Shown: piece by piece, positions 45,671 through 57,224 of the stretch
How the letters are laid out: each line of letters begins with the position of its first letter
How positions within the stretch are numbered: the stretch's first letter is position 1
DNA from: Xenopus tropicalis
Taxonomy: Eukaryota > Chordata > Amphibia > Anura > Pipidae
Reading direction: 5' to 3'
Assembly: GCF_000004195.4 (NCBI RefSeq)
Contig: NC_030678.2
Location: 156,005,047 to 156,069,046 of the forward strand
Length of the DNA stretch: 64,000 bases
The notes under the pieces: generated by a model
Told to the model about the DNA's origin: nothing
Database searches by the model: none
Seen by the model: only the letters and a program-made list of their open reading frames with translations
Position numbers and translations under genes: made by a program

Positions 45671-47020
45671 AATATAAGGCTAATTAGTAAATAATTTATA
45701 TTATTAGTACATGGCATCTCAGAAACCAGTGCAATTAGCATCATAATCAGCCCTGTAGCATCAGCTTATATGACAGGCCCACCTTATTTTCTGCTTGATA
45801 CTTTGCAACACCCCCTGAGCTCAGCTTCTCAACAGCTGCCCAGAGCGCACTGAGCATGTGAGTATCGCAGACACTTTCCAAGATGGTGACCCCCTGTGAC
45901 AAGTTTGAAGTCCTGGATCATTGCTGCTTTGAGATGCTGAAACTTTAGACTGGTGCAATAAGTTCAGTATATAAAATGTGCCATTTTTAGCCATATTCAT
46001 TTTTAGGGTTTAGTTTTTATTTAGGTAATGGCCGGAATTGTGCCCCCTCTTTACACTTAGTAATTGTAGATGAGCCTGTATAGTGAATCTTTTTTATCCA
46101 AAATATTTTTCTCACTATTTAACATTACAGATATTAATACAGAATTGCTGAATAGTTCACATTTCCATTCAGTGGATTTTTTTTTTTTTACCTTTTGGCT
46201 GATATGAACATTATAAACCCCCACCAGGCAAGGATAAAGGGGAATGGCAAACACACACAGGTCTCTGTTTTATAACACGTTGGTATTATTGAAAAGATTT
46301 CTGGTTTGGCCATCAGTCCTTATTGATAAATGCCTTGTTACAGACTGATTTGGAGAGTAAAGCTCGGCTTAGCCCCAGGTGCGCAGGAGCAGCCCTAAAC
46401 AAATGGCTTCCAGATGATTCCGTAAATAAGGAAAAGCTGCCTGACGGCATTTGCATTTCTGTGCATGAGAATTATTATTTTTATAGCTCAGTCAATTTGT
46501 TTCGTGCTGTTTCTGATAAAGTGCTCGCTGCCCTTTCCCTGGGTCCTCTGCGTGTTTGAATCGGCCGCGCAACCCTATTTGGATAGCATTACCTCCTAAA
46601 AATGGAATATTATTCACACTTGGATTCCAGGGGAAGAAATGGTGTAAAAACCAGTATGAAAAAATGCTCCTTCCGTTTTTATTTTTCCTGTACAGGTAGT
46701 AGCGTTGCCAGATGTGTAGATGGATTTTATTTAAGCCAGTCTTATGGGAGCACACCATTTAAAACCAAAAAAAAAAAATGTGCTGGAAATGATGATTTTT
46801 TAAAAAAAGCAAAGCCTTTGGGTACCAATTACAGAATGTTCCTGAATAAAGGTTTACTGGCTGTACATTCTAGACACACCGTGATATGAACAAAAAAGTA
46901 TATATTTTGCTTTAACTGTTTAAAGTCAAACAGGTCAAACTGGCAAATATTGTACAGCCTGGCATATATATACAGACAAAAGAGGTCCTTTGCACTCACC
47001 CATTGTCAATATATTATATA
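45671..47020. other. Unique intronic sequence
   Basis: No gene. A PLE-tail-like GTCCTTTGCACTCACCCATT lies at 46985-47004, just before the Tc1 element. Confidence 0.6.
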
Positions 47021-48644
47021 CAGTGGTGTGAAAAACTATTTGCCCCCTTCCTGATTTCTTATTCTTTTGCATGTTTGTCACACTTAAATGTTTCTGCTCA
47101 TCAAAAACCGTTAACTATTAGTCAAAGATAACATAATTGAACACAAAATGCAGTTTTTAAATGAAGGTTTACGTTATTAAGGGAGAAAAAAAACTCCAAA
47201 TCTACATGGCCCTGTGTGAAAAAGTGATTGCCCCCCTTGTTAAAAAATAACTTAACTGTGGTTTATCAATTTCAATTTTCAATTTCAATATCAATTTCTG
47301 TAGTCACCCCCAGGCCTGATTACTGCCACACCTGTTTCAATCAAGAAATCACTTAAATAGGAGCTACCTGACACAGAGAAGTAGACCAAAAGCACCTCAA
47401 AAGCTAGACATCATGCCAAGATCCAAAGAAATTCAGGAACAAATGAGAACAAAAGTAATTGAGATCTATCAGTCTGGTAAAGATTATAAAGCCATTTCTA
47501 AAGCTTTGGGACTCCAGCGAACCACAGTGAGAGCCATTATCCACAAATGGCAAAAACATGGAACAGTGGTGAACCGGAGTGGCCGGCCAAAATTACCCCA
47601 AGAGCGCAGAGACAACTCATCCGAGAGGCCACAAAAGACCCCAGGACAACATCTAAAGAACTGCAGGCCTCACTTGCCTCAATTAAGGTCAGTGTTCACG
47701 ACTCCACCATAAGAAAGAGACTGGGCAAAAACAGCCTGCATGGCAGATTTCCAAGGCGCAAACCACTTTTAAGCAAAAAGAACATTAAGGCTCGTCTCAA
47801 TTTTGCTAAAAAACATCTCAATGATTGCCAAGACTTTTGGGAAAATACCTTGTGGACCGACGAGACAAAAGTTGAACTTTTTGGAAGGAGCGGGTCCCGT
47901 TACATCTGGTGTAAAAGTAACACAGCATTTCAGAAAAAGAACATCATACCAACAGTAAAATATGGTGGTGGTAGTGTGATGGTCTGGGGTTGTTTTGCTG
48001 CTTCAGGACCTGGAAGGCTTGCTGTGATAGATGGAACCATGAATTCTACTGTCTACCAAAAAATCCTGAAGGAGAATGTCCGGCCATCTGTTCGTCAACT
48101 CAAGCTGAAGCGATCTTGGGTGCTGCAGCAGGACAATGACCCAAAACACACCAGCAAATCCACCTCTGAATGGCTGAAGAAAAACAAAATGAAGACTTTG
48201 GAGTGGCCTAGTCAAAGTCCTGACCTGAATCCTATTGAGATGTTGTGGCATGACCTTAAAAAGGCGGTTCCTGCTAGAAAACCCTCAAATAAAGCTGAAT
48301 TACAACAATTCTGCAAAGATGAGTGGGCCAAAATTTCTCCAGAGCGCTGTAAAAGACTCGCTGCAAGTTATCGCAAACGCTTGATTGCAGTTATTGCTGC
48401 TAAGGGTGGCCCAACCAGTTATTAGGTTCAGGGGGCAATTACTTTTTCACACAGGGCCGTGTAGGTTTGGATTTTTTTTCTCCCTAAATAATAAAAACCC
48501 TCATTTAAAAACTGCATTTTGTGTTTACTTGTGTTATCTTTGACTAATAGTTAACTGTGTTTGATGATCAGAAATATTTAAGTGTGACAAACATGCAAAA
48601 GAATAAGAAATCAGGAAGGGGGCAAATAGTTTTTCACACCACTG
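47021..48644 (+). mobile_element. Tc1-type DNA transposon with IR/DR termini
   Basis: A 1,624-bp element flanked by TA dinucleotides (47019-47020 and 48645-48646), the Tc1/mariner target duplication. Terminal inverted repeats of about 225 bp (47021-47245 and 48420-48644) match with few differences; the outer 69 bp appear identical. Each TIR holds an outer and an inner direct repeat built on TGTGAAAAA...TTGCCCCC (inner copies near 47213-47235 and 48430-48455). This is the IR/DR layout of Sleeping Beauty-like Tc1 elements. The high TIR similarity suggests recent insertion. Confidence 0.95.
47413..48425 (+). pseudogene. Tc1 transposase, broken by a one-base deletion
   Basis: Transposase of the Tc1 element. 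The N-terminal part from the ATG at 47413 has the paired-type helix-turn-helix DNA-binding region (MPRSKEIQEQMR, then YKAISKALGLQRTTVRAI) and the GRP hook. The frame then shifts in the A-run near 47588-47592, consistent with loss of one base. The remainder continues in another frame to 48425. The catalytic DD34E triad is intact there: Asp in WTDET (codon 47859-47861), first Asp of QQDNDPKH (48132-48134) and Glu in NPIEMLW (48237-48239). Other hallmarks include GGGSVMVWGCF and PSQSPDLNPIE. With the shift it cannot make full-length transposase, but the element could still be moved in trans. A homopolymer sequencing error is an alternative explanation. Confidence 0.92.
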
Positions 48645-48786
48645 TAAATAGTCAATCAAATTGTTTCACTCCTGCAGCTGGCTGAAAAAAGCCAATCGCT
48701 GATTGATTGCTATGGGTTACTGCCCACGGGCAAATTTGCCCTGTGTGAAAAGTAACACAAAAGTAAAAAATCTTTTCTACCCTGCT

Positions 48787-49075
48787 CCAATAATTGCCCT
48801 ATCCTTCACAGCGTTTATTATTCTGAATGCTTTATTAGAAAATACCTTGTAAAACTCTGCATCCAGTCATCTCCTCCTAGCCTTCCTTCTGTACAGGCAA
48901 ACAATTGACTTCCGGTTTTGGAGTCAGGCAAGGAGGAGATGTTGATCGTCGCATTGTGGATTGTGCCAGAGGGAAGATTGCTGTATTTGAAATAACCGGA
49001 TGCAAAGTTTTACAAGGTATTTTCTAATAAAGCATTCAGAATAATAAACGCTGTGAGGGATAGGGCAATTATTGG
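48787..49075. mobile_element. Long-TIR MITE
   Basis: Inverted arms of about 80 bp: CCAATAATTGCCCTATCC on the left and GGGATAGGGCAATTATTGG on the right, with few mismatches. No clear target duplication. Confidence 0.8.
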
Positions 49076-49080
49076 ATTCT

Positions 49081-49338
49081 CAGCTTATAGGTAAATGCAG
49101 GGTGAGAATCGACCCAAAAAACCTTACTGATGTGTCCGTGCCCGGAGCAATTGTATCAGCCCAGGTGCAGCCACACGGAGCAGATTTCCGCAAAAAAACT
49201 GCTCAAGTATTCAGTTCAAGCCAAAATTGACTCAGTGTGCCTGCACCTAGGCCAATGTAGTGACTCCGGGTGCAGACACATCAGTAAGGTTTTTGGAGTG
49301 TAGAGGGGGATTCTCGCCCTGCATTTATCTGTAGGCTG
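49081..49338. mobile_element. Long-TIR MITE, adjacent second family
   Basis: Inverted arms of about 85 bp: CAGCTTATAGGTAAATGCAG and CTGCATTTATCTGTAGGCTG. It begins 5 bp after the preceding MITE. Confidence 0.78.
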
Positions 49339-50268
49339 ACAATCTGTGGCAGGAGCCTAAGGGATCCAATGTGAATCAGTGTAAATTGCATAATCTCAAA
49401 ATCGCCTTCTCTTCGCTTCTGGAAACTCATAATGAGGTACAAAGGTATTTTCTGATGTTTTCATCATCACCCTTAAAGTGATATTGACTTCTTTGTAAAG
49501 AGTTGGAGACATTTTTGGTGATGTAAGGGTGATGTCACAGAGAGAGAGAAACAAGTAGTTGATACCTGTAGCCCATTTCTCTTGTAAATCTAACTTTTTT
49601 ATTATTTATTCATTTTCTTTCATTCAGCCTTCTCGCCTAAATATCTTACAACTCATAGGTGATGAAAACAATTCTATCCAGTGGGTGCAACTGCTATTTC
49701 TTTTTAAAAATAATTCTGTCAGTGCAGTTACTCTAGAATTCTCTAGTTGGATTAGTAAATCCATTTAGCGGAATCCTACGGGAACCTCTCCAGTCTGAGT
49801 GTGAGTTCTGTTGGAATCCCTGCTGCCCTACCTGCCGGTTTTCAGACAGAGGTTTGAACCAATTTGCTCATAAAGCAGGTGATTTGTGTAGTCCCAGGGT
49901 CTATGTTATGGGTTTAAAGGCATCTTATTTTCAGCAAAGGAAGGGATTGAACTCATAGCAGTAGTGTCAGAGTGTTGAAACGAAAGATAATTTTGCTGTA
50001 TGAGGCTTCAGTTGGTTTTGGAAGTCAAATCGGTTGTAAATTAGAATATGGAACCAAAGAGAAAATTTTACAGACGAGAATCATTTCACATAAAGGATTT
50101 CTAAACACATTTTTTAACATCTGCAATATATATTAAGTATTGAACTGGGGCCCTTTCCAAGAATTGCAGCTCGGCTCGGTCTAAGTCTGGTTTACAGCTG
50201 TCACTTTTGAAAGACACGTATAATTTGCAACCTTACAGTAGCTGACTGGCTTTCTCCTTCCTTTCCAG
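49339..50268 (+). other. ATP8A2 intron 5' of the P-domain exon
   Basis: Unique intronic sequence ending in the pyrimidine tract and acceptor of the exon at 50269. Confidence 0.75.
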
Positions 50269-50452
50269 AGTGTCTCCGCTGCAGAAATCTGAAATAGTAG
50301 ACATGGTAAAGAAACATGTGAATGCCATCACACTGGCTATTGGAGATGGTGCCAACGATGTAGGAATGATCCAGACCGCCCACGTAGGAGTCGGGATCAG
50401 TGGGAACGAGGGCATGCAAGCAACCAACAACTCCGATTACGCCATAGCGCAG
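50269..50452 (+). CDS. atp8a2: ATP8A2-like P4-ATPase exon (P domain, GDGAND)
   Basis: Internal coding exon of a phospholipid flippase alpha subunit. The family moves phosphatidylserine and phosphatidylethanolamine from the outer to the cytosolic leaflet, with a CDC50/TMEM30A partner. The acceptor follows a pyrimidine tract ending in CAG at 50266-50268. The first base completes a codon split with the previous exon, and the frame then runs from 50270 to 50452 as 61 codons. The protein begins [12 protein letters not shown], holds the P-type ATPase motif [14 protein letters not shown] (Mg2+ binding, P domain) and ends [17 protein letters not shown] and YAIAQ favour ATP8A2; from memory ATP8A1 has EGLQAANS and YSIAQ. 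The donor is GTCAGA, weaker than GTAAGT. Reading through the donor gives only about ten non-homologous codons before a stop, which supports the splice. The first and last exons are not in the window. Confidence 0.93.
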
Positions 50453-50770
50453 GTCAGAAGCACAAAAGAGCAGCTGCTTTGAAATTGGGATAGAGGTATC
50501 AGCTGCCTGGTACCAAAAGCCATTTTAGCACAGTCACTGTGTGGATATCCTACTGACGCCGCCCTATATACCAACGGCTTCAGTGTATTAAGAATGCATA
50601 TTATTTTCTATTCTTAATGCTGTCCCTGGGACTTCGCCTCTGCAGACAAATCAACTATATCTAAAATATACTTACATTTGTCTAAAATATTATTAAATGT
50701 TAAGAGAGTGGGAGTTATTAATATAAATGTTGTCCATGTTCTTGAATACATTAGAGTTCATATTTATCAC

Positions 50771-51093
50771 TAGGGATGCACTGAATCCAGGATTCGGTTT
50801 GGGATTCGGCCAAGATTCAGCCTTTTTCAGCAGGATTCTGATTCGGCTGAATCCATGCCTCTGGCCGAGCCGAATCTGAATCCTAAAATCCTAAATTCTA
50901 ACTTCTTCTCATGTAAACATGGAATTTGAACATTTTTCCCATTTTTCCCAGGTTTAACCCTTCCAAAACCAAATTAGCATATTAATAAATAATATATTAT
51001 TAGGATTTGGATTTGGTTTGGTATTCGGCCGATTCCTTTATGAAGGGTTCAGGGGCTCGGCCAAATCCAAAAATGCATTTTGGTGCATCTCTA
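50771..51093. mobile_element. hAT-type MITE in the ATP8A2 intron
   Basis: A perfect 8-bp duplication TTTATCAC at 50763-50770 and 51094-51101. The ends are TAGGGATGCACTGAATCC and TTGGTGCATCTCTA. It lies between the two exons. Confidence 0.9.
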
Positions 51094-51101
51094 TTTATCA
51101 C

Positions 51102-51908
51102 TTTACATATTATAGTATATCTCCTCTGCTGTGTATGCAGCCCCTCTTTGAATAACTATGGCCCTTCCTTGGTTTTGCCACCCAGTTCTGCATGCCTTTA
51201 TTTTATGTTCATTTCTCCCGGCCTTTATCTTCTATTTTCCCTTTCTGTTATACCCGCTTATCTCTCTTCTTGGCATCATTTCCTTTTTTTGAATAAACTT
51301 CCCTTCCCATTCAGTTTCCCACTCCTTTTTTTGTCCTCTTCCATTTTCTGTGCTGCTGTATTATATTCCCTTCTCCTTTTCCATTCTCTCCTTCATTTTC
51401 CTTTCTTTTGCCCTTTCCCATTTTACTCTTCTAATACTTCATTCTTTCCACTTATTTGCCGTTGACTCAGCCTTTTTTCTTCCACCTTCTCTTTTCTTTT
51501 TACACATTTCTGCTCCTCTTTTGTTGGAACTGTTTATGGCTACTCAATGTTCTATAAATCCCCACAAACATTGACAGGCACTTTAGCTGCCTAAAATCCA
51601 CCCTTCAAAAACATGATTAGATATATATCTATATTCATAAACAGACAAACTAGTACCAGTTATCAATCAATTCTACAGTTATAGTAATCAGCTTCACTGA
51701 TTGGAGACCTTCTTCTATTTTTCCAGGTATAGATATAAAACCTATTTCAGATAAGGGATATGGATCTTCTTACCTTTAGTCTACTTTGTGTAGCTGCCCC
51801 CAACCCCTGCCCGTAAAATTATTATGACAAGGTGGCAACCCTAGATGGGCACATAGTATGCCAATATTAAAGCACTATCAGATGAATGATTCCTTTTTCT
51901 ATTTGCAG
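51102..51908 (+). other. ATP8A2 intron with pyrimidine-rich tract
   Basis: About 51180-51530 is strongly C/T-rich on the + strand, which explains the hydrophobic-looking ORFs there. The rest is unremarkable and ends at the acceptor of the exon at 51909. Confidence 0.8.
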
Positions 51909-52019
51909 TTTTGCTATTTGGAGAAGCTGCTACTCGTGCACGGAGCTTGGAGCTACAATCGAGTGACCAAGTGCATCCTATACTGTTTTTACAAGAATGT
52001 GGTTCTCTACATCATCGAG
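51909..52019 (+). CDS. atp8a2: ATP8A2-like P4-ATPase exon (P domain to M5)
   Basis: Next exon of the same flippase gene: 111 nt, 37 codons, starting in phase 0 as the preceding exon requires. The acceptor is a T-rich tract ending GCAG at 51905-51908; the donor is GTAAGA at 52020. The protein reads [18 protein letters not shown], then [19 protein letters not shown]. It covers the end of the P domain and enters transmembrane helix M5. The YKN lysine in M5 corresponds to one known to matter for lipid transport in mammalian ATP8A2 (family knowledge). [18 protein letters not shown] fits ATP8A2 better than ATP8A1. The intron between the two exons is 1,456 bp and contains a hAT-like MITE. The next exon, expected to begin with an LWFAFVNGF-like sequence, was not found before the window ends. 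Confidence 0.93.
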
Positions 52020-52892
52020 GTAAGATTTCATGTATGAAAACCCACAAAGACTCGCTCGCTAGCCTATGAGTAACGGTGGCCATCCTTATAGGGACCTCCA
52101 GCGTGTTTGCCTTTTGATGGAGCCAAGTAAAACACAAAAGTGACACAGACATTTATCAAGTAGTGAATTTCCTTAACATCATTTACACACCAGTCACTAA
52201 AAATGGCTCAGCTTTCTTTGCTCGCAGAGTATCTTGAACGATATGCACCGAGCACGAAATCCATTAAGTGCCAAAAGACAGCTGCCATAATATTCAGAAG
52301 GCACATGTTCCGAACCTCTAAGTACTTGCGAGAGACCTTCCCAGCTCTTTATATTTCAACTTCAAACACTTTGCATAGCTCGCTCTTGGCTGGTATGGAG
52401 CACTGCAGCTATGCTTTTTATTCTACACACAAGGTAAATCCTTGGCTAAATCCTCCTCCCCAGCTCACAGCTCCTATATACAGCTGGAGAAACCCCTCAG
52501 CTTTGATATTTATATCACTAAAGAATTGATACTGGTGACCTTTCTGTCTCGAAAAGCTTTAGGGAGGGCTGTGATATTTGCTTCACACAACTTCCAAAAA
52601 TTGTCATTAAAACGAAAGTATTCCCAAAATACTGTGCTACATGAAACACCAGGCATGCTTAAATGGCGCTCGCTGCTGGAGAGTAACCTGGGGGAAGCAT
52701 TTCGTCTTTGCACTGAGATGATGATAATACAGAACATTTGTAGGCTATATATATATATGTATGTGCATACAGATACATAGATAATTGTTTATGAGCATTT
52801 CTCGTTGTGGAACATGCTTCTATGTTTCATTGGGGTTGCATTAAGAGATTATCAAGGTCTTGGACAAAAGGGCCTTAAGTTTAACAAATTAA
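52020..52892 (+). other. ATP8A2 intron after the M5 exon
   Basis: It starts with the GTAAGA donor. The 108-codon ORF at 52203-52529 shows no recognisable domain and I treat it as chance. Confidence 0.7.
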
Positions 52893-53263
52893 AGGGGGAC
52901 CTTTCACCTTAAGAAATAATTCCAAATTCTTTTCTATCATGTTAGGCAAGCACAGTAAATGTTACTATTTTATTTTCCCAAAATATTGTTTCTGTGCCAG
53001 AACGGGGCACAGGATGCCGATGCCCATACCCAGAATACACAAGTCCAGTGACATCTAGGAAGTGCTGAATGAAAAGTGAAAGTAATGATCTGCCCTGCAG
53101 AGAGGCAGGGCAGGCAATACAGTATATGATTGACGGCTGGGATTTTAAATACCGTTTATTTACAGGTGTGGATGTTTTAACAAAAAAATAATTTGGGTTT
53201 CATGTAAAAGGCGAAAAGGAGTTTTATTATACTGTTTTTTTATGTCTGTGTGAAAGGTCCCAT
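52893..53263. mobile_element. T2-type MITE (GGGGGACCTTTCACC ends)
   Basis: TTAA lies at 52889-52892. The left end is AGGGGGACCTTTCACC and the right end is GTGTGAAAGGTCCC. It is the same family as 58163-58457 (shared AATTCTTTTCTAT and TTTTTTATGTCTG blocks). Confidence 0.78.
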
Positions 53264-55243
53264 TTACGTAAATCCCTACTGTTACGTTAAACCCTCAGTT
53301 GCAAGTGGGATCTGTTATGTGTTCCACTAAGCGCAGAATATTCACAAATAGTAAGAAAGGGTTTTAGAGCATGTTATATCTTAGGAGTACAAACAATATA
53401 ATCACAAGGAGTGGTGTTAAACACCCCCTTAAGTGATTATAATTTCTAACCTCAAACCCCGAGCCAGTGCTCCTGTTTTTCTCTGAAAAGTAAAAGATGG
53501 TGATGTGGCTTTCCTACAATAGTACTCGTGGGCAGAAGCACCAGCCAGGGCCTTAGGGTAGTAAATATAATTACTGGGTGCCTAACATATTGGCTCCTCC
53601 CCCACAGTGATTATGCCTTTCCTTCTCCTTTAATGTTTCATATCCAGGCAAAGGCTTTTATACTATAATTAAAATCTGAAACATTCATTGTAACACAGCT
53701 TTGTTTTATGTCAGAAATCAAAGGGGCATTTCTTTTTATTAAAATACCCCTGTTGTGTTTCCAATAGTACAGCACAAATTATAACTTATTCCAATTGATT
53801 TCTAATTTTTATGTATTTTTTTTTTAAAAACTCAGTAGGCCTGTCCAACTTATTACATATAGTGGGGCTGATTCTTTCCTATATAGCATGTTAGAAGAAT
53901 TACAATAAAATGATGATGTTATACTGTACAATAAAGCCTATGGAGCCTTTAGGGTGAAGTCAGACAGAGCTACTAGTAGCAGCTACTTGTCACGGCTATT
54001 AAAACAGACAATGCTGATACTGATAACTGTCTCTACGTGTGTTTTAGCAGAGGCAATTCTCAGTATTGTCTATGGCAGGGGATTTTCTGGCGTTTAGTAG
54101 CTGTGAAAAAGTAGCTGCTACTAGTAGCTCAGTGTGTCTTCACCCTTCGGTTGACTGGGGCTATAAAAATCCTTTGGAGGGCCAAATCCAGCCTGCGGTC
54201 ATCCAGTCAGACAGCCCTGCATTAGTTAGTGCATTAGGATAAGCATATAACTATATACAACATATATATAATTGCAACAGTTATTTGCACAGACAGAGGA
54301 AAATTAAAATGAAACAATTTTATTTTTAAGACATAAATATGGTATAAAAAAAGAAAGAAAGCAACAGGGAAAAGGCACTGTTTTGGTTGAAGCTGAACTG
54401 CCCCTTTAACATTCAATTTACATGGCGCAGACCTTAGAAAATCTGTAATGTTATGATACCTTTAGAATAACTGTTATGTTTTAAAATCATATTTACTTTC
54501 CTAAATCCATAGCAGAGGTACCGCTTAAGCGCAGTGGGATATTATAGTAATATATTTCTTTGCATATACTCTTGCAACAGGAAGCACAACGTTCCAAAAG
54601 AAAGATCATATCAGAACTTTGTTGAATTTCTTGTAAGGAAAATAAACGGACTCTATTATTTTGTTACTAGGTGTCTGCCTTCGCTTTTTTTCCTGTTGTG
54701 ACTAGTGAACCTATAGGCCTGATTTAATTTCCGTATGTCCTTTATTCTGGCTCTTCCCCAAACATTATGATGTGCTTCTACTTGTGGCAGAAGCAAGAGA
54801 GATCTTTCTTTGGCAAATGGCTAAACAGACACCTCTGCATCTGATCGTATGTGCCGGTATGCACAACCAGGGCTATAAATGCTAATTGGAGTTTCCGGTA
54901 CTAAAGGAAAGTTGATTTTTCTCTATGCTATTATACTTTCCTGCACCAGAAAATTAATGGAATTTATATGATACCCAGGTGAGTTGGGAAAAGCTTAAAA
55001 GCCTCTATAGATGAAGGCTCTGGTAAGACTCTTGTAGGTGACACATAGTACTGTCATATGTAGTTTCTTCCATTGCTGATTGTTTGGAATTTCATCCTGC
55101 TGGGATACGATGTTTGGCAGACAGTGGTCTTCTCTGTCATTTTTTATTGAATTTGCAGTTCATCTGGGCATATGTCTCGGGGAAATGGGGTTCTAGTAAA
55201 GTTATGCTCTGGTGTGGCTGTGCTAGTGATCCCATGCCAAATG
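53264..55243 (+). other. Intronic sequence
   Basis: No exon recognised. The CAGCTACTAGTAG-type sequences at 53960-54145 form a loose inverted repeat (AGTAGCAGCTACTTGTCA and AGTAGCTGCTACTAGTAG), probably a MITE remnant. A similar loose pair lies near 16305-16345 and 17546-17570. Confidence 0.5.
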
Positions 55244-55251
55244 TTCTAGAA

Positions 55252-55469
55252 CAGGTCCAAATAAAGGCAGTGATTGGCAATTTGGTATCCCCATGTGACT
55301 GCTAGCCTGCAGCAGCTCTGCTTGGAGTAAAACTGTGTCTCTGTGCTTCCAAAACTTGTCTCCAAGCCAGAAATGTAAAAATGGGCACCTCCTGCGAGGC
55401 CACTGGGAGCAACATGAAAGGGGGTGATGAGCCACATGTTACTCCTGAGCCGCTGGTTGGGGATCACTG
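55252..55469 (-). mobile_element. hAT-type MITE with 8-bp duplication
   Basis: Flanked by TTCTAGAA (55244-55251) and TCCTAGAA (55470-55477), one mismatch. The right end GGTTGGGGATCACTG is the inverse of the CAG(T)G...CCCCAACC end type. Confidence 0.78.
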
Positions 55470-56025
55470 TCCTAGAATGAGAAGGTGTTCATCCCTTTGA
55501 CAGTAAATACTTGTGCATCTTGGCTTTTATCTGTTTTTATTTGAAGATAATTAATTAGCCAGGAGTGAATTTTTTCACCTGTCATGGATCCCCGTGTCGC
55601 CCGCATGGAGAATTTTTTCTTGAATCAGCACTAAATTTTCGCTGTGCATTTTGTTTCACTTTAAAAAAAAATGCAGGAAAAACTGCATACATCATTATGT
55701 TCTGACAGTCGCACAGCGTCTTATGGCATGATGGTGTAGGGGTAGATCATATGTGAGCCTTTGCCCACTATGGACCAGCATTCACCTTAGCACAATATGA
55801 AACTTTTCCTACAAAACACAGTTGTAGCACAATGGAAAGGATCTTCTCTTACAAGGAAGGACAATGTATATGATATTGCAAAGTTTAAAAATTCTTTAAC
55901 TTTCTCTTCCAATTGACACCAATACATTTTGGCAAAATGTTGCTTATGATCGCTCATCTCTAAAGATAATGCCCAAAGATAATGCCCAATTAGAATCGAG
56001 AAACAAGGTTTTGTACAATATTCTT

Positions 56026-56226
56026 TGCGTGTATGGTGAATTTACTAGGCAACCGATATCACAAAGCCTAGATGGCGTCCGAGCAAAAGCAACGTTTGGG
56101 GCAGAATCCCTATTGTTTCTACTTCCATATCTGACACTTCAGCCCTGAATGTCAGAGGAGGGTGGGAACGATCTTTCCTGTGACCAATGGGCAGGAAAGA
56201 TTGTAATTGTAACGTGTATGGCCACC
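56026..56226. mobile_element. Partial copy of the AGGTGGCCATAC MITE
   Basis: The right end GTGTATGGCCACC is followed by TTAA. The left part is diverged (GTGTATGGTGAATTTAC). Confidence 0.55.
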
Positions 56227-56969
56227 TTAAGTGGGGAGCAGAAATTTGATTGTATTGAGCATTAACGTCCCTAATGCCTGAGATGTTTCAGTGCATTTTA
56301 CTGCACTACTGTATTTTTGCATTCTCAACATAATACTTGTATATTTGGAAATGTTTGTGGAGAAATAACTTAATTCTATAACTTTTTTTAAAAGTTTTTT
56401 TATTTAGTTTATTGTCCATAAGCATGTCTTTTAGCATATTTAAGACATAAAACTTTAAAATAAGTGTTTAATAATGAAATGATAATAATAGTTCTTTATG
56501 TTAAGTGTAATATATTACAAGGAATGTCATTGTAACACTTTGCTGCTTTTAAGCAGTCCCTAAGAGGTGATAGAGTATCCCTGAAGCATGGAATGAATGT
56601 TGCCAAGCAGCTGGCCCTTACCCAAACATGTTTCAAGTTCTCACTGATTTTCTGCTGTCATGTGAGAAATTGTTGCCGGCTTGAGCTATTCAGCTGAGGG
56701 GCTATGGCCACAGTTGACCTCAAAGTTCATCTTGGGGAGCCTTTTTCATGACCTTTGAAACACAGCATTTATCATGTTTTCACTTGATTTTGGAAAATGA
56801 AGAGATGACTGATTAAATTATCGGTGTGACTTTATAAATGAACCTTATTTCCCTGTAAGCTTATGCTGTTTGGCGTTTTGACATTTCTATCACTACTCAG
56901 TTTGCTGCAAGAAAATACTAACAATTTTGTCCCTCCTACTTTCTGTCTGTAAATCACTGCAGTTGGTTT

Positions 56970-57224
56970 TAGAGTTGCCACCTGCCCAGTTTTGACCCAG
57001 ACAGCCTGGTGTTTGTAAGGGCTGTCCAGTTTAAAACTTCCCGCCCAGTTTTCCTTAACTGACAGGGTCGATCGGCCAATTCCCAAACACTGCATCATAG
57101 TCCCACCGGATGATGTCACAGTCTTGCCTCGGACATCATCTGCTCACCCCCCCGACACCACCCATCCGCCCTGTGATGTCACTGCCCTGCCCAGAGTTCG
57201 AGCAAAGGAAAGGTGGTAACCCTA
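56970..57224. mobile_element. MITE, TAGGGTTGCCACCT family
   Basis: The ends TAGAGTTGCCACCTG and AGGTGGTAACCCTA, with interior GATGATGTCACAG and GTGATGTCAC, match the copy at 2315-2575. Confidence 0.7.

Noticed and set aside
50270..50482. Single 70-codon ORF as a complete small gene
   Set aside because: Only the part up to 50452 matches a P4-ATPase; the rest is intron read past a donor site.
51007..51574. Two hydrophobic ORFs that look like membrane proteins
   Set aside because: They come from a pyrimidine-rich tract, which encodes Phe/Leu/Ser/Pro runs by composition, and have no family similarity.
52203..52529. 108-codon ORF downstream of the M5 exon
   Set aside because: It does not match the expected next ATP8A2 exon and has no recognisable domain.
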